Of a stretch of DNA of 8,533 bases, positions 1-6,293 are shown piece by piece. A model generated the notes under the pieces. The model searched no databases. It worked only from the letters and a program-made list of their open reading frames with translations, and had not been told where the DNA came from. Numbering within the stretch: the first letter of the stretch is position 1; the number at the start of each line of letters is the position of its first letter. This DNA comes from Oscillospiraceae bacterium (GTDB taxonomy: Bacteria; Bacillota; Clostridia; Oscillospirales; Acutalibacteraceae), in NCBI GenBank assembly GCA_902774165.1, contig CACYHJ010000090.1, positions 1 through 8,533 of the forward strand, in the 5' to 3' direction. The position numbers were made by a program, and so were the translations under genes.

Positions 1-588
1 CTGCACGGTGATGGTCTGATCGGTTTCGTTGAAGCGGAGCACTTTATTGAAATTGCGGCGCATATCCAGCGACACGCCGCCGTTGACCGGCTCCACGCCC
101 CGGGTCACCGAGGAACCGCCGCCGTAAACGTAGAGGGGGATCTTGTGCTCTGTAACGTAAGCAACGATCTTCTCGATCTGATCGGTATTGTCGGGGAAGA
201 CCACCAGATCCGGCAGGCTGTCGAACCGGCGATGGCGCATGCGCAGAAGGTCGTACATCGTCTGGCCGTACGCCACGGCGAGACGGTCGTAATCCGACTG
301 GGAGACGTTCTTTTCGCCCACGATGGCTGCGATGGCGTCCACGTGCGCCTTGTCCAGCTTCGGCGCGCAAGACGCGTCCAGCTTCACCGGCTCCATGCCG
401 ATATCGTCGTTGTACTGAGCGAAATCCTCATCCGTCAGGCCGCAGCGCTCCTTGACGTACTTGTAAAGGCTCTCCTTCGGGTATTTGAAGAAATCCGGGT
501 CGCCCCAGCGGAAAATGGAACGGTAGCTGTCCTCCGGGGCGCGGGTCAGCACCCATTTCGGCTCGAAGCCCTGATACGGTTTGCTCAT
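1..588 (-). CDS. FAD-linked oxidase, GlcD/alkyl-DHAP synthase-like (N-terminal part; runs off the left edge)
   Basis: This is the first 196 codons of an open frame with no stop before the window edge, so the C-terminal part is missing. From about residue 125 it shows a PCMH/VAO-type FAD-binding fold: PDLVVFPDNTDQIEKIVAYV, then the pyrophosphate-binding loop YGGGSSVTRGVEP at about residues 155-167, then GGVSLDMRR. This is the classic start of FAD_binding_4 proteins (glycolate oxidase GlcD, D-lactate dehydrogenase, alkyldihydroxyacetonephosphate synthase). The N-terminal segment with FRWGDPDFF recalls the WG-rich start of AGPS-like proteins, so that subfamily is favoured but not proven. The start is ATG at 588, with AAGGAGA eight bases upstream. 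It overlaps the kinase stop by 4 bp (ATGA), so it is the last visible gene of the minus-strand operon. The family is FAD-dependent and oxidises 2-hydroxy acids or handles DHAP-type substrates; the actual substrate cannot be read from this fragment. Confidence 0.86.
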   Translation of the reverse strand, partial: MSKPYQGFEPKWVLTRAPEDSYRSIFRWGDPDFFKYPKESLYKYVKERCGLTDEDFAQYNDDIGMEPVKLDASCAPKLDKAHVDAIAAIVGEKNVSQSDYDRLAVAYGQTMYDLLRMRHRRFDSLPDLVVFPDNTDQIEKIVAYVTEHKIPLYVYGGGSSVTRGVEPVNGGVSLDMRRNFNKVLRFNETDQTITVQ

Positions 589-2144
589 TCGGTCGGTCTC
601 CTTTTCAAGATATTCACGATGTTGTTGTTCACGGTTTTCAGGCTCGAAGCGAGTCTGTGATAGGCTTTTTCGTAATATTCCATATACAGCCGGTGATTGT
701 CGGGATCCGGCAGGAATTCGTCCTTCTGCCGCACCATATGGGCGATGGCGTCGTCGTAATCCCGGTAGATCCCCAGCGCGATGAACGCCACCATGGAGGA
801 ACCCACGGCGCTGGTCTCATGGGTCTGGCTGCGCCGGACCGGAAGGCCGAAGAGATCCGCGGCGATCTGACAGACGATATCACTTTTCGCCCCGCCGCCG
901 CCCGCGTACAGCTCCGTCACCTTCAGCCCGGACCGCTTTTCCATGGTGGAAAGGCCGTGGTACAGCTCCATGCAGATGCCTTCTATAATGGCACGGTAAA
1001 GGTGATATCGGGTGTGGCGGTCGGTGAAGCCCACGATCGCGCCCCGGGCGTTGGGGTTGGTGATGCCCGCGGTCCAGAAGGGCTGCAGAAGCAGTCCCTC
1101 GCAGCCGGGCGGGATATCTCTGATCCGCTCGTCGAGGATCTGTTCCGTGCTGCAGCCGCGCTTTTCCGCTTCGGCCCGGTCCTCGGCGCCGAACTGCTCA
1201 ATGAACCAGGAGAGCATCCAGAAGCCGCGGTAGACCTCGAATTCCGGATTATACAGATCGTTCGGCACCGCCGGGTAAGCGGGCATGAAGGGCTGAGGCT
1301 CGAAATAATCCTTCACCGCCATCTGCAGCGTGGCGGTGGTGCCGAAGGAGACTGCCGCCTGATGGGCGTGGACCACCGAAAGCCCCAGCGTTTCACAGCC
1401 CTTGTCGGAGCCGGTGGCGATCAGCGGCAGCCCGGCGGGGATGCCCGTCGCCGCGGCAGCCGCTTCGGTGATTTTGCCGATCACCGCGCCGGAGGGCACG
1501 AGGTCGCAGAGCTTTTCCCGCGGGGCCTCGCAGACGCAGCGGGTCAGCTCCCCCTGCGCCATCCAGTCGCGTTTTTTATAGTTGAAGGGCATGTGGCCGA
1601 TCATATTCGCCGCGGAATCCTTCAGCTCCCCGGTCAGCTTATAATTGAGATAGGTGGGCAGCATCACGTATTGATCCGTTTTCGCCCAGAGCTCCGGCTC
1701 GTTCTGCTTCAGCCAGTTGACGGCGGTGACGCTGTAAATATTCCGGACCGCCTCGCCCATGCCGACGAGCCGGAACAGCGCGTTTTTCACCGGGGGGATC
1801 TGCCCGTGACAGCGGGCTCTGCGCTTGTCGAGCCAGAGAATGATGTCCCGCAGCGCCCGTCTGTCTTTGTCGAGACAGAGCACCGTGTCGCGGATGCTTG
1901 TCAGGGTGACGGCGATGAGATCTCCGAGCCTGTCCGCGTTCCGCGCGAGAAGTTCTTTTGACAGCGCCGCGATGACGTCATAGTAAAAATCCGGCGACTG
2001 TTCCGCCCAGCCCGGCTGACGGGAAACATAGGGCGTTTCGTATTTTTTGTGCGTCATATCCGCAAAGCCGCCGTCCGCTCGCACAAGGATCGCCCGGGCG
2101 CTCTGCGTGCCGATATCAAAGGTCAATACCAGGGGGTCGCTCAT
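585..2144 (-). CDS. FGGY-family carbohydrate/polyol kinase
   Basis: A complete 519-residue kinase of normal FGGY length (about 480-550). The N-terminal phosphate loop is FDIGTQSARAIL (residues 9-20). WLDKRR (104-109) matches the W-D-R substrate loop. ATGSDKGCETLG (243-254) carries the predicted catalytic base Asp247. SFGTTATLQM (266-275) is the ATP phosphate segment, and LYAGGGGAKSDIVCQIAADL (412-431) is the C-terminal FGGY/adenosine-binding signature. It transfers phosphate from ATP to a sugar or polyol in the cytoplasm. It lacks the usual GlpK-type WQDRRT loop, and the spacing looks closer to xylulokinase or uncharacterised FGGY groups, so I do not call it glycerol kinase. Upstream is a Shine-Dalgarno AGGTGA (complement of 2151-2156). 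It begins 15 bp after the DUF1667 gene and its stop overlaps the next start by ATGA. Its position beside a GlpA-like dehydrogenase suggests that its phosphorylated product is then oxidised. Confidence 0.93.
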   Translation of the reverse strand: MSDPLVLTFDIGTQSARAILVRADGGFADMTHKKYETPYVSRQPGWAEQSPDFYYDVIAALSKELLARNADRLGDLIAVTLTSIRDTVLCLDKDRRALRDIILWLDKRRARCHGQIPPVKNALFRLVGMGEAVRNIYSVTAVNWLKQNEPELWAKTDQYVMLPTYLNYKLTGELKDSAANMIGHMPFNYKKRDWMAQGELTRCVCEAPREKLCDLVPSGAVIGKITEAAAAATGIPAGLPLIATGSDKGCETLGLSVVHAHQAAVSFGTTATLQMAVKDYFEPQPFMPAYPAVPNDLYNPEFEVYRGFWMLSWFIEQFGAEDRAEAEKRGCSTEQILDERIRDIPPGCEGLLLQPFWTAGITNPNARGAIVGFTDRHTRYHLYRAIIEGICMELYHGLSTMEKRSGLKVTELYAGGGGAKSDIVCQIAADLFGLPVRRSQTHETSAVGSSMVAFIALGIYRDYDDAIAHMVRQKDEFLPDPDNHRLYMEYYEKAYHRLASSLKTVNNNIVNILKRRPTE

Positions 2145-2159
2145 ACAGCATCACCTGCT

Positions 2160-2522
2160 TTATTGAATTTCTTTGAGAAGATTGCTGGACGCGATCACGT
2201 CCGCGCCGAGGGATAAAACGTCTTTGATGATAATATCGCCGCGTCCGACGCGGCTTTCCACGGTGACGGCGTTGATCTCGCGCATCACGTCGAAGATCCG
2301 CGCCTTCGGGATCTCCGCCGACAGCCGCACCGGCAGCACGGGGACCTCGGGGAACGCCGTGCGCACCGTGGTGCAGATCGTGCGCCGGGGGTCCTTCAGC
2401 TCACTCACGGCGAAGTCGCGGCCCCGTCTGCAGGCGTTGCCCGTGACCGCAAGGTCGCCTCCGCTCTCGTCGATCCGCAGTTTACAGCCCCGCGGGCAGA
2501 CGATACATACCGTTTCTTTCAT
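2160..2522 (-). CDS. DUF1667 small cysteine-motif protein, probable Fe-S partner of the oxidoreductases
   Basis: A 120-residue protein opening with CIVCPRGC (Cys6, Cys9, Cys13) and a fourth cysteine at 31 in GNACRRG. This C-x2-C-x3-C...C pattern is typical of DUF1667 proteins, and I infer that it could ligate an iron-sulfur cluster. The rest (PVLPVRLSAEIPKARIFDVM, then VTVESRVGRGDIIIKDVLSLGADVIAS) matches the conserved family core. DUF1667 genes are known to sit directly after GlpA/GlpB-like flavoproteins in clostridia and related anaerobes, exactly as here. The start ATG overlaps the stop of the preceding oxidoreductase (ATGA, 2519-2522) and has AAAGGAG eight bases upstream. The likely role is electron transfer or assembly in a GlpA-GlpB-like complex, standing in for the Fe-S subunit GlpC of enteric bacteria, which this operon lacks. 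There is no membrane segment. The biochemical function of the family is not established. Confidence 0.92.
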   Translation of the reverse strand: MKETVCIVCPRGCKLRIDESGGDLAVTGNACRRGRDFAVSELKDPRRTICTTVRTAFPEVPVLPVRLSAEIPKARIFDVMREINAVTVESRVGRGDIIIKDVLSLGADVIASSNLLKEIQ

Positions 2523-3796
2523 TGCGCCCGCTCCTTTCCGCCCTGCAGCTCCAAAGTAAAGCGCACGTCCGACCGCTCCGTCAGGCCGAGCGCGTCAAAA
2601 TTCAGCTCCAGCCGCTCCATCTCCGGCGGCCGCAGGAAGGCGTACCGTTTGGAAAAAACCTCTTTCCCGTCCACTGAAAGGACCAGCCGCGCGTTGTTAT
2701 AATCGCAGCGGGAGCGGAAATAAACCGTCGTCCCGGCGTTGCTCCGGTTCAGGTCCAGCCGCTGGGGAACGAGATACAGAAATTCCTCCGACGCGTTCAG
2801 CCGGGCGGGTTTCCGCCCGATCCGCCGGTACTCCGCCGCCGCCTTTCCCGCCGCCGCCGCGTTTTCGGAGACGTAATCCGCAAGATCGTTCACGTGCAGG
2901 GCGTTCCCGCAGGAGAACACGCCGTCCACGCTCGTCATGCACTGACCGTCGCAGACCGGGCCCTTGGTCTTCGGGTCGATCTCGACGCCGAGACCCTCCG
3001 CCAGCTCGTTTTCGGGGATCAGCCCCACCGAGAGGATCAGCGCGTCGCAGTCGACCCGCCGCCCGGTGCCCTCGACGGGACGCATATTTTCGTCCACCTC
3101 GGCGATCTCCACGCCCTCCAGCCGGTCCGCGCCGAAGACGCGGGTCACGGTATGGGAGAGGTACAGCGGGATATCATAGTCGTAAAGGCACTGGTGCAGA
3201 TTGCGCGTCAGACCCGAGGGTGTGGGCTTCGCCTCGTACACGCCCAGCACCTGCGCCCCTTCCAGCGTGAGCCGCCGCGCCATGATCAGGCCGATATCGC
3301 CGGAGCCGAGGATCACGCATTTTTTTGCCGGCAGCTCGCCCAGCAGATTGGTGAAATGCTGCGCCGTTCCGGCGGTGAAGATTCCCGACGGGCGGGTACC
3401 GTGGATGAAAACCTGCTTCGCGGTGCGCTCCCGGCAGCCGGTGGCCAGCACCAGCGCGGCGGTCTCATAGACCGCGACGCCGTCGCGGCTGACCGCGTGC
3501 ACCCGGAAACGCCCGCGTTCCTTTTCGATTTTCGTCACAAAGGTCAGCGTCTTCGCCGGGATGTTCCTTTTCCGGAGCTCGTCGATCTCCCGCTCCGCGT
3601 ATTCGGGGCCGGAGAGTTTTTCGCCGAAGCGCAGAAGCCCGAAGCCGTCGTGGATACACTGCTTGAGGATGCCGCCCAGACGCGCTTCCCGCTCGATCAG
3701 CAGGACGCCGGCGCCCGCGTCCCGGGCGCTGACCGCCGCCGCGAGGCCCGCAGGCCCCCCGCCGATGACGATCACGTCATATGTGTTTTCATTCAT
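2519..3796 (-). CDS. GlpB-like NAD(P)/FAD-dependent oxidoreductase with a C-terminal extension
   Basis: A 425-residue two-dinucleotide flavoprotein. YDVIVIGGGPAGLAAA (residues 6-21) is the FAD Rossmann motif with Glu35 at the second strand end (LLIERE). LVLATGCRERTA (116-127) is the ATG motif. VILGSGDIGLIMARRL (161-176) is the NAD(P)-binding GxGxxG. VDGVFSCGNALHVNDLADYV (290-309) is the C-terminal FAD-binding segment. No CxxxxC redox disulfide is seen, so it is not a thioredoxin reductase. It resembles the oxidoreductases annotated next to GlpA and DUF1667 in clostridia, and probably passes electrons between the GlpA-like FAD and pyridine nucleotide or another carrier. Residues about 335-425 are rich in predicted beta strands and extend past the usual end of the fold. 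The ATG at 3796 is chosen because it directly precedes the Rossmann fold, has AAGGAGGG eight bases upstream and overlaps the previous stop (ATGA); upstream sequence in this frame is out-of-frame translation of the neighbouring gene. Confidence 0.93.
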   Translation of the reverse strand: MNENTYDVIVIGGGPAGLAAAVSARDAGAGVLLIEREARLGGILKQCIHDGFGLLRFGEKLSGPEYAEREIDELRKRNIPAKTLTFVTKIEKERGRFRVHAVSRDGVAVYETAALVLATGCRERTAKQVFIHGTRPSGIFTAGTAQHFTNLLGELPAKKCVILGSGDIGLIMARRLTLEGAQVLGVYEAKPTPSGLTRNLHQCLYDYDIPLYLSHTVTRVFGADRLEGVEIAEVDENMRPVEGTGRRVDCDALILSVGLIPENELAEGLGVEIDPKTKGPVCDGQCMTSVDGVFSCGNALHVNDLADYVSENAAAAGKAAAEYRRIGRKPARLNASEEFLYLVPQRLDLNRSNAGTTVYFRSRCDYNNARLVLSVDGKEVFSKRYAFLRPPEMERLELNFDALGLTERSDVRFTLELQGGKERAQ

Positions 3797-5523
3797 CGGG
3801 CGCTCCCTCCTTCCCCGCCTTTGGTCTGACCGTAGGTGATCACGGACGCGGCGGAGGATTTGCGCACGTCCGACACCGGAACGCCGAGGAAATCGGCAAT
3901 GATCTTCGTCACCAGCGGCGAGCAGAAGCCGCCCTGACAGCGGCCCATGCCCGGTCGGACGCGTTTCTTCACGCCGTCCACCGTGGGCACGCAGATCGGC
4001 GCGCGCAGCGCGTCGAGGATTTCGCCCTTGCTGACCTCCTCGCACCGGCAGACGATCACGCCGTAATCGGGATTCTCCCGGATCAGCGCCCCGCGCTCCC
4101 CGTCGCTCATCTTCCGCAGGGTGGGAACGCCCCTGCGCACCGGATTGAACTGCGGGTTCGGCTCCGGTGCTTGCTCCTTTGACAGCAGCCCGACCGCCAT
4201 TCCGGCGACGTCGAGCGCCACCGCGGGGGCGGTGGTCAGGCCGGGGGACTGGATCCCCGCGCAATGGATCAGATTCTTTGTGCGGCGGCCCTGCTCGATG
4301 ATGAAATCCTCTTCGAACGTCGGCGCGCGCACGCCGGTGAAATAGGTGATGATATCCCGTTCGCTCAGCGCGGTGAGCGTCTTTTTCTGCTTGTCGAACA
4401 CCACGCGGATGCTCTCCGGGCGGGTCTCGGTATTCTCTTTTTCAAACGTTTCCACCGCGTCCGGCCCCGCCAGAAGATTGCCGTGGGCGGTGCGCATGAC
4501 GCCGCCGCCCTTCGTATGGGCTCTGAGCTGGGTTTTCACGTTGATGACCGAGGCGACGGAATGCAGATACGCTCCGGCTTTTTTGTCGAGGATGGAGTTG
4601 GTGCCCCGGCGCGGATGGATGGAGAAGAACCGGTCCCCCGCCATTTTCGCGATCTCCTCTGAGAACACGCCCGCCGCGTTGATCACCAGCCTCGGGAAAA
4701 CCGTGCCCCGGTTGGTGCACACAGAGACGATTTTGCTGTCCTGCAATTCCATGCCGAGAACGGCGGTGTTCAGCGACACCTTCGCGCCGTTTTCCACGGC
4801 GTTTTCCGCGTAGGCAATGGTCAGTCCGTAGGGGCAGACCACCCCGGTGCTTGGGTTCGAGATCGCGAATTTCGTGCCCGGGTCGAGATACGGCTCCCTT
4901 CGCCGCAGCTCTTCGCCGCCGATCAGCTCCGTATCCTCGATCCCGTCGTGATATTTGCGCCACAGGCAGTAGAGATATACCACGGGCCGCAGCCAGCCGT
5001 CCTGAAAACAGACGTACTGCCCCACCCGGCGGAATTCCACGTTCAGGTCCTCGCAGACCTTGTCAAACATATGATTTCCCCGGCGGATGTATTTGTGCTT
5101 GAGAGAGCCCTTTCCCAGATCCACGCCGGGGTGCACCTCGCCGTCGTTGCGGCCGGAGGCCTGCATGGCGACGTCGGGCTCTTTTTCGACAAGAAGAATG
5201 TCAAGCTTCCATCTGGTCAGCTCTCTGGCGATCGAAGCGCCGGAAATGCCGCCGCCGATGATCAGCACGTCCGGCGAGGCGCCCTCCAGCGCGTCGTCGT
5301 TCACGGCGGGCAGGCGCATCGGCGCGTCGACCGCTTCCGCGCAGACGATATCGTTGACCACGTGGGTCCGGCTGTATTTCTTTGCCGCCGTCTGGCAGGC
5401 GGCGACGACGTCCGTCCAACGCTCCAGCGCGCCGCTCACGACCACGCAGCCGTCCTGCAGCGCGGCGGATACCCTGCCGCCGAACTGTTTTTTCAGTTTT
5501 CTGTTGATTCTGCGAAGATCCAT
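3793..5523 (-). CDS. GlpA-type FAD-dependent dehydrogenase with BON-like N-terminus and BFD-like [2Fe-2S] C-terminus
   Basis: A 576-residue protein. Residues 1-65 form a short BON-like module (ALQDGCVVVSGALERW, ending VVNDIV). Residues 85-450 are a DAO/GlpA-type flavoprotein: DVLIIGGGISGASIARELTR (85-104) with GxGxxG at 90-95 and Glu113 for the FAD ribose, INAAGVFSEEIAKMAG (281-296), and GVRAPTFEEDFIIE and HCAGIQSPGLTTAPA near 397-434. Residues 488-545 are a Fer2_BFD domain with Cys492, Cys494, Cys529 and Cys534 (CRC...CQGGFC) and the RPGMGRCQGGFC signature. This is the GlpA architecture of anaerobic glycerol-3-phosphate dehydrogenase, plus an extra N-terminus. It probably oxidises the phosphorylated product of the operon's kinase; glycerol 3-phosphate is the default guess, but other polyol phosphates are possible. 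It is the first gene of the operon. The start at 5523 has GGAGG seven bases upstream; an in-frame ATG at 5562 lacks such a site. Confidence 0.93.
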   Translation of the reverse strand: MDLRRINRKLKKQFGGRVSAALQDGCVVVSGALERWTDVVAACQTAAKKYSRTHVVNDIVCAEAVDAPMRLPAVNDDALEGASPDVLIIGGGISGASIARELTRWKLDILLVEKEPDVAMQASGRNDGEVHPGVDLGKGSLKHKYIRRGNHMFDKVCEDLNVEFRRVGQYVCFQDGWLRPVVYLYCLWRKYHDGIEDTELIGGEELRRREPYLDPGTKFAISNPSTGVVCPYGLTIAYAENAVENGAKVSLNTAVLGMELQDSKIVSVCTNRGTVFPRLVINAAGVFSEEIAKMAGDRFFSIHPRRGTNSILDKKAGAYLHSVASVINVKTQLRAHTKGGGVMRTAHGNLLAGPDAVETFEKENTETRPESIRVVFDKQKKTLTALSERDIITYFTGVRAPTFEEDFIIEQGRRTKNLIHCAGIQSPGLTTAPAVALDVAGMAVGLLSKEQAPEPNPQFNPVRRGVPTLRKMSDGERGALIRENPDYGVIVCRCEEVSKGEILDALRAPICVPTVDGVKKRVRPGMGRCQGGFCSPLVTKIIADFLGVPVSDVRKSSAASVITYGQTKGGEGGSAR

Positions 5524-5530
5524 ATCCCTG

Positions 5531-5535
5531 CCTCC
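5531..5535 (-). promoter_or_regulatory. Ribosome binding site that sets the GlpA-like start
   Basis: The minus strand reads GGAGG here, seven bases before ATG at 5523. The alternative in-frame ATG at 5562 lies only about 12-20 bases after the predicted transcription start and has no purine-rich site, so it would leave almost no leader. This supports the shorter protein beginning MDLRRINRKL. Confidence 0.75.
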
Positions 5536-5580
5536 GACAGGTTTTGATTTCGAGTCGGTCATTCGCCCGACTATAATTCT

Positions 5581-5609
5581 ATCATATATCGCGATGGTTA
5601 ATTTGTCAA
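5581..5609 (-). promoter_or_regulatory. Sigma-70/SigA promoter of the catabolic operon
   Basis: On the minus strand, a perfect -35 TTGACA (5609 to 5604) is followed by a 17-bp spacer and -10 TATGAT (5586 to 5581). Transcription should start near 5574, giving a leader of about 50 bases before the GlpA-like ATG. The near-consensus match implies high intrinsic strength, so control by a repressor would be expected. The spacer also contains the 8-bp palindrome ATCGCGAT (5588-5595). Confidence 0.82.
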
Positions 5610-5628
5610 TCTTTTTTCGACAAATTAA
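5598..5628. promoter_or_regulatory. Perfect 10-bp inverted repeat, probable TetR operator
   Basis: TTAATTTGTC (5598-5607) and GACAAATTAA (5619-5628) are exact reverse complements separated by 11 bases centred near 5613. The left arm overlaps four bases of the operon's -35 box, so a bound protein would block RNA polymerase. The repeat lies upstream of both predicted transcription starts, so it should act as DNA rather than as an RNA terminator, despite a T-run in the loop. A further half-site GACAA (5639-5643) recurs 20 bp after the right-arm copy and overlaps the -35 of the divergent tetR promoter. The adjacent TetR-family gene is the obvious candidate binder; the binding itself is inferred. 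Arms this far apart are wider than the classic 15-bp TetR palindrome and would fit a larger or double-dimer site. Confidence 0.77.
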
Positions 5629-5636
5629 TATTTTTA

Positions 5637-5665
5637 TGGACAATATGACGACGGTATGGTAAAAT
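5637..5665 (+). promoter_or_regulatory. Promoter of the tetR/GxGYxYP transcript
   Basis: TGGACA (5637-5642) serves as -35 (one mismatch to TTGACA), followed by a 17-bp spacer and TAAAAT (5660-5665) as -10, preceded by an extended -10 TGG (5657-5659). Transcription should begin near 5672, about 24 bases before the tetR ATG, leaving room only for the Shine-Dalgarno site. The -35 overlaps a GACAA half-site matching the arms of the inverted repeat, consistent with autoregulation. Confidence 0.66.
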
Positions 5666-5695
5666 GATCTTATCCGAAGAGAAGGAGGGCGACCG

Positions 5696-6268
5696 ATGGC
5701 CGCACCGAGAAACGAAAACATCAAAGCGATCATTCTGGACGCGGCGGAGGCGCTGCTGCAGAAAAAATCCCCTTCCGACATCTCTCTTGCGCAGATCGCG
5801 GAGAGCTCCGGCGTATCAAAGGGCACGCTTTACTACTATTATAAAAACAAAAACGACCTGCTTTTCGATATCACGGACCGGTATCTGAGCCGCCAGTGGG
5901 AAGAGCTGATCGCCTGGACCGAGAATAAAGAGAAGGATACCTCGGTGCACCGCCTTGTGAAATACGTGGTGGAGCGGAACGTGGAGACCTCGGATTTCCG
6001 GCTGCATCTGCTGGACGCGGCGATCCTGGGGGACGACGCCCTGCGGGAGAAGCTGATCCGCCGGTATATGGAATTCCAGGCGCTGATCTCCCGCAAAATC
6101 GCCGAGCGCACCGACGCGGTATCGGCGGACTATATCACGTGGCTGATCCTGACCGCCTCGGACGGCATTATCGTGCAGAAAGCGCTGCACAACGAGGCTT
6201 TTGACGCCGCGGAGTTCATCGCCCGCAGCGCCGATTACGTCCGGATGCTTGAAAAAGAGGAACAATAA
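5696..6268 (+). CDS. TetR/AcrR-family transcriptional regulator
   Basis: A 190-residue protein of typical TetR size. Residues about 8-55 form the N-terminal DNA-binding domain: AIILDAAEALLQKK, then the helix-turn-helix ISLAQIAESSGVSKGTLYYY (residues 29-48) followed by YKNKNDLLFDI. This GTLYYYYKNKNDL recognition-helix region is diagnostic. The remainder (about 60-185) is all-helical and poorly conserved, as expected for a ligand-binding and dimer domain; the ligand cannot be inferred. The start has AAGGAGGG (5682-5689) six bases upstream. The gene is divergent from the kinase/dehydrogenase operon, with a perfect inverted repeat between them, and lies 25 bp before the secreted GxGYxYP gene, with which it is probably cotranscribed. 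The likely role is a ligand-relieved repressor of both transcripts; an activator role is possible but less common in the family. Confidence 0.94.
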   Translation: MAAPRNENIKAIILDAAEALLQKKSPSDISLAQIAESSGVSKGTLYYYYKNKNDLLFDITDRYLSRQWEELIAWTENKEKDTSVHRLVKYVVERNVETSDFRLHLLDAAILGDDALREKLIRRYMEFQALISRKIAERTDAVSADYITWLILTASDGIIVQKALHNEAFDAAEFIARSADYVRMLEKEEQ

Positions 6269-6293
6269 ACCGATCCGAAAGGAGAAAACGAGT

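Noticed and set aside
657..1961. A 434-codon plus-strand open frame across the kinase gene
   Set aside because: It is antisense to a complete FGGY kinase with all motifs intact, and shows no domain of its own.
3797..4264. N-terminal extension of the GlpB-like frame up to ATG at 4264
   Set aside because: This stretch is low-complexity Arg/Gly-rich translation out of frame with the BFD domain of the upstream gene. The ATGA overlap at 3793-3796 and AAGGAGGG support the start at 3796.
5572..5577. TATAAT on the plus strand as a -10 box
   Set aside because: No suitable -35 lies 16-18 bp upstream on that strand, and a well-formed tetR promoter occurs at 5637-5665.
5598..5628. Reading the inverted repeat as an intrinsic terminator because of its T-run
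   Set aside because: The T-run is in the loop, not after the stem; the stem is AT-rich, and the repeat lies upstream of both predicted transcription starts.
5524..5826. N-terminal extension of the GlpA-like frame up to ATG at 5826
   Set aside because: It would cross the promoter, the inverted repeat and the start of tetR on the opposite strand, and the predicted transcription start lies downstream of it.
6201..6293. Upstream in-frame ATG for the secreted protein inside tetR
   Set aside because: It adds about 31 charged residues before a clean signal peptide, and the ribosome binding site sits before ATG at 6294.
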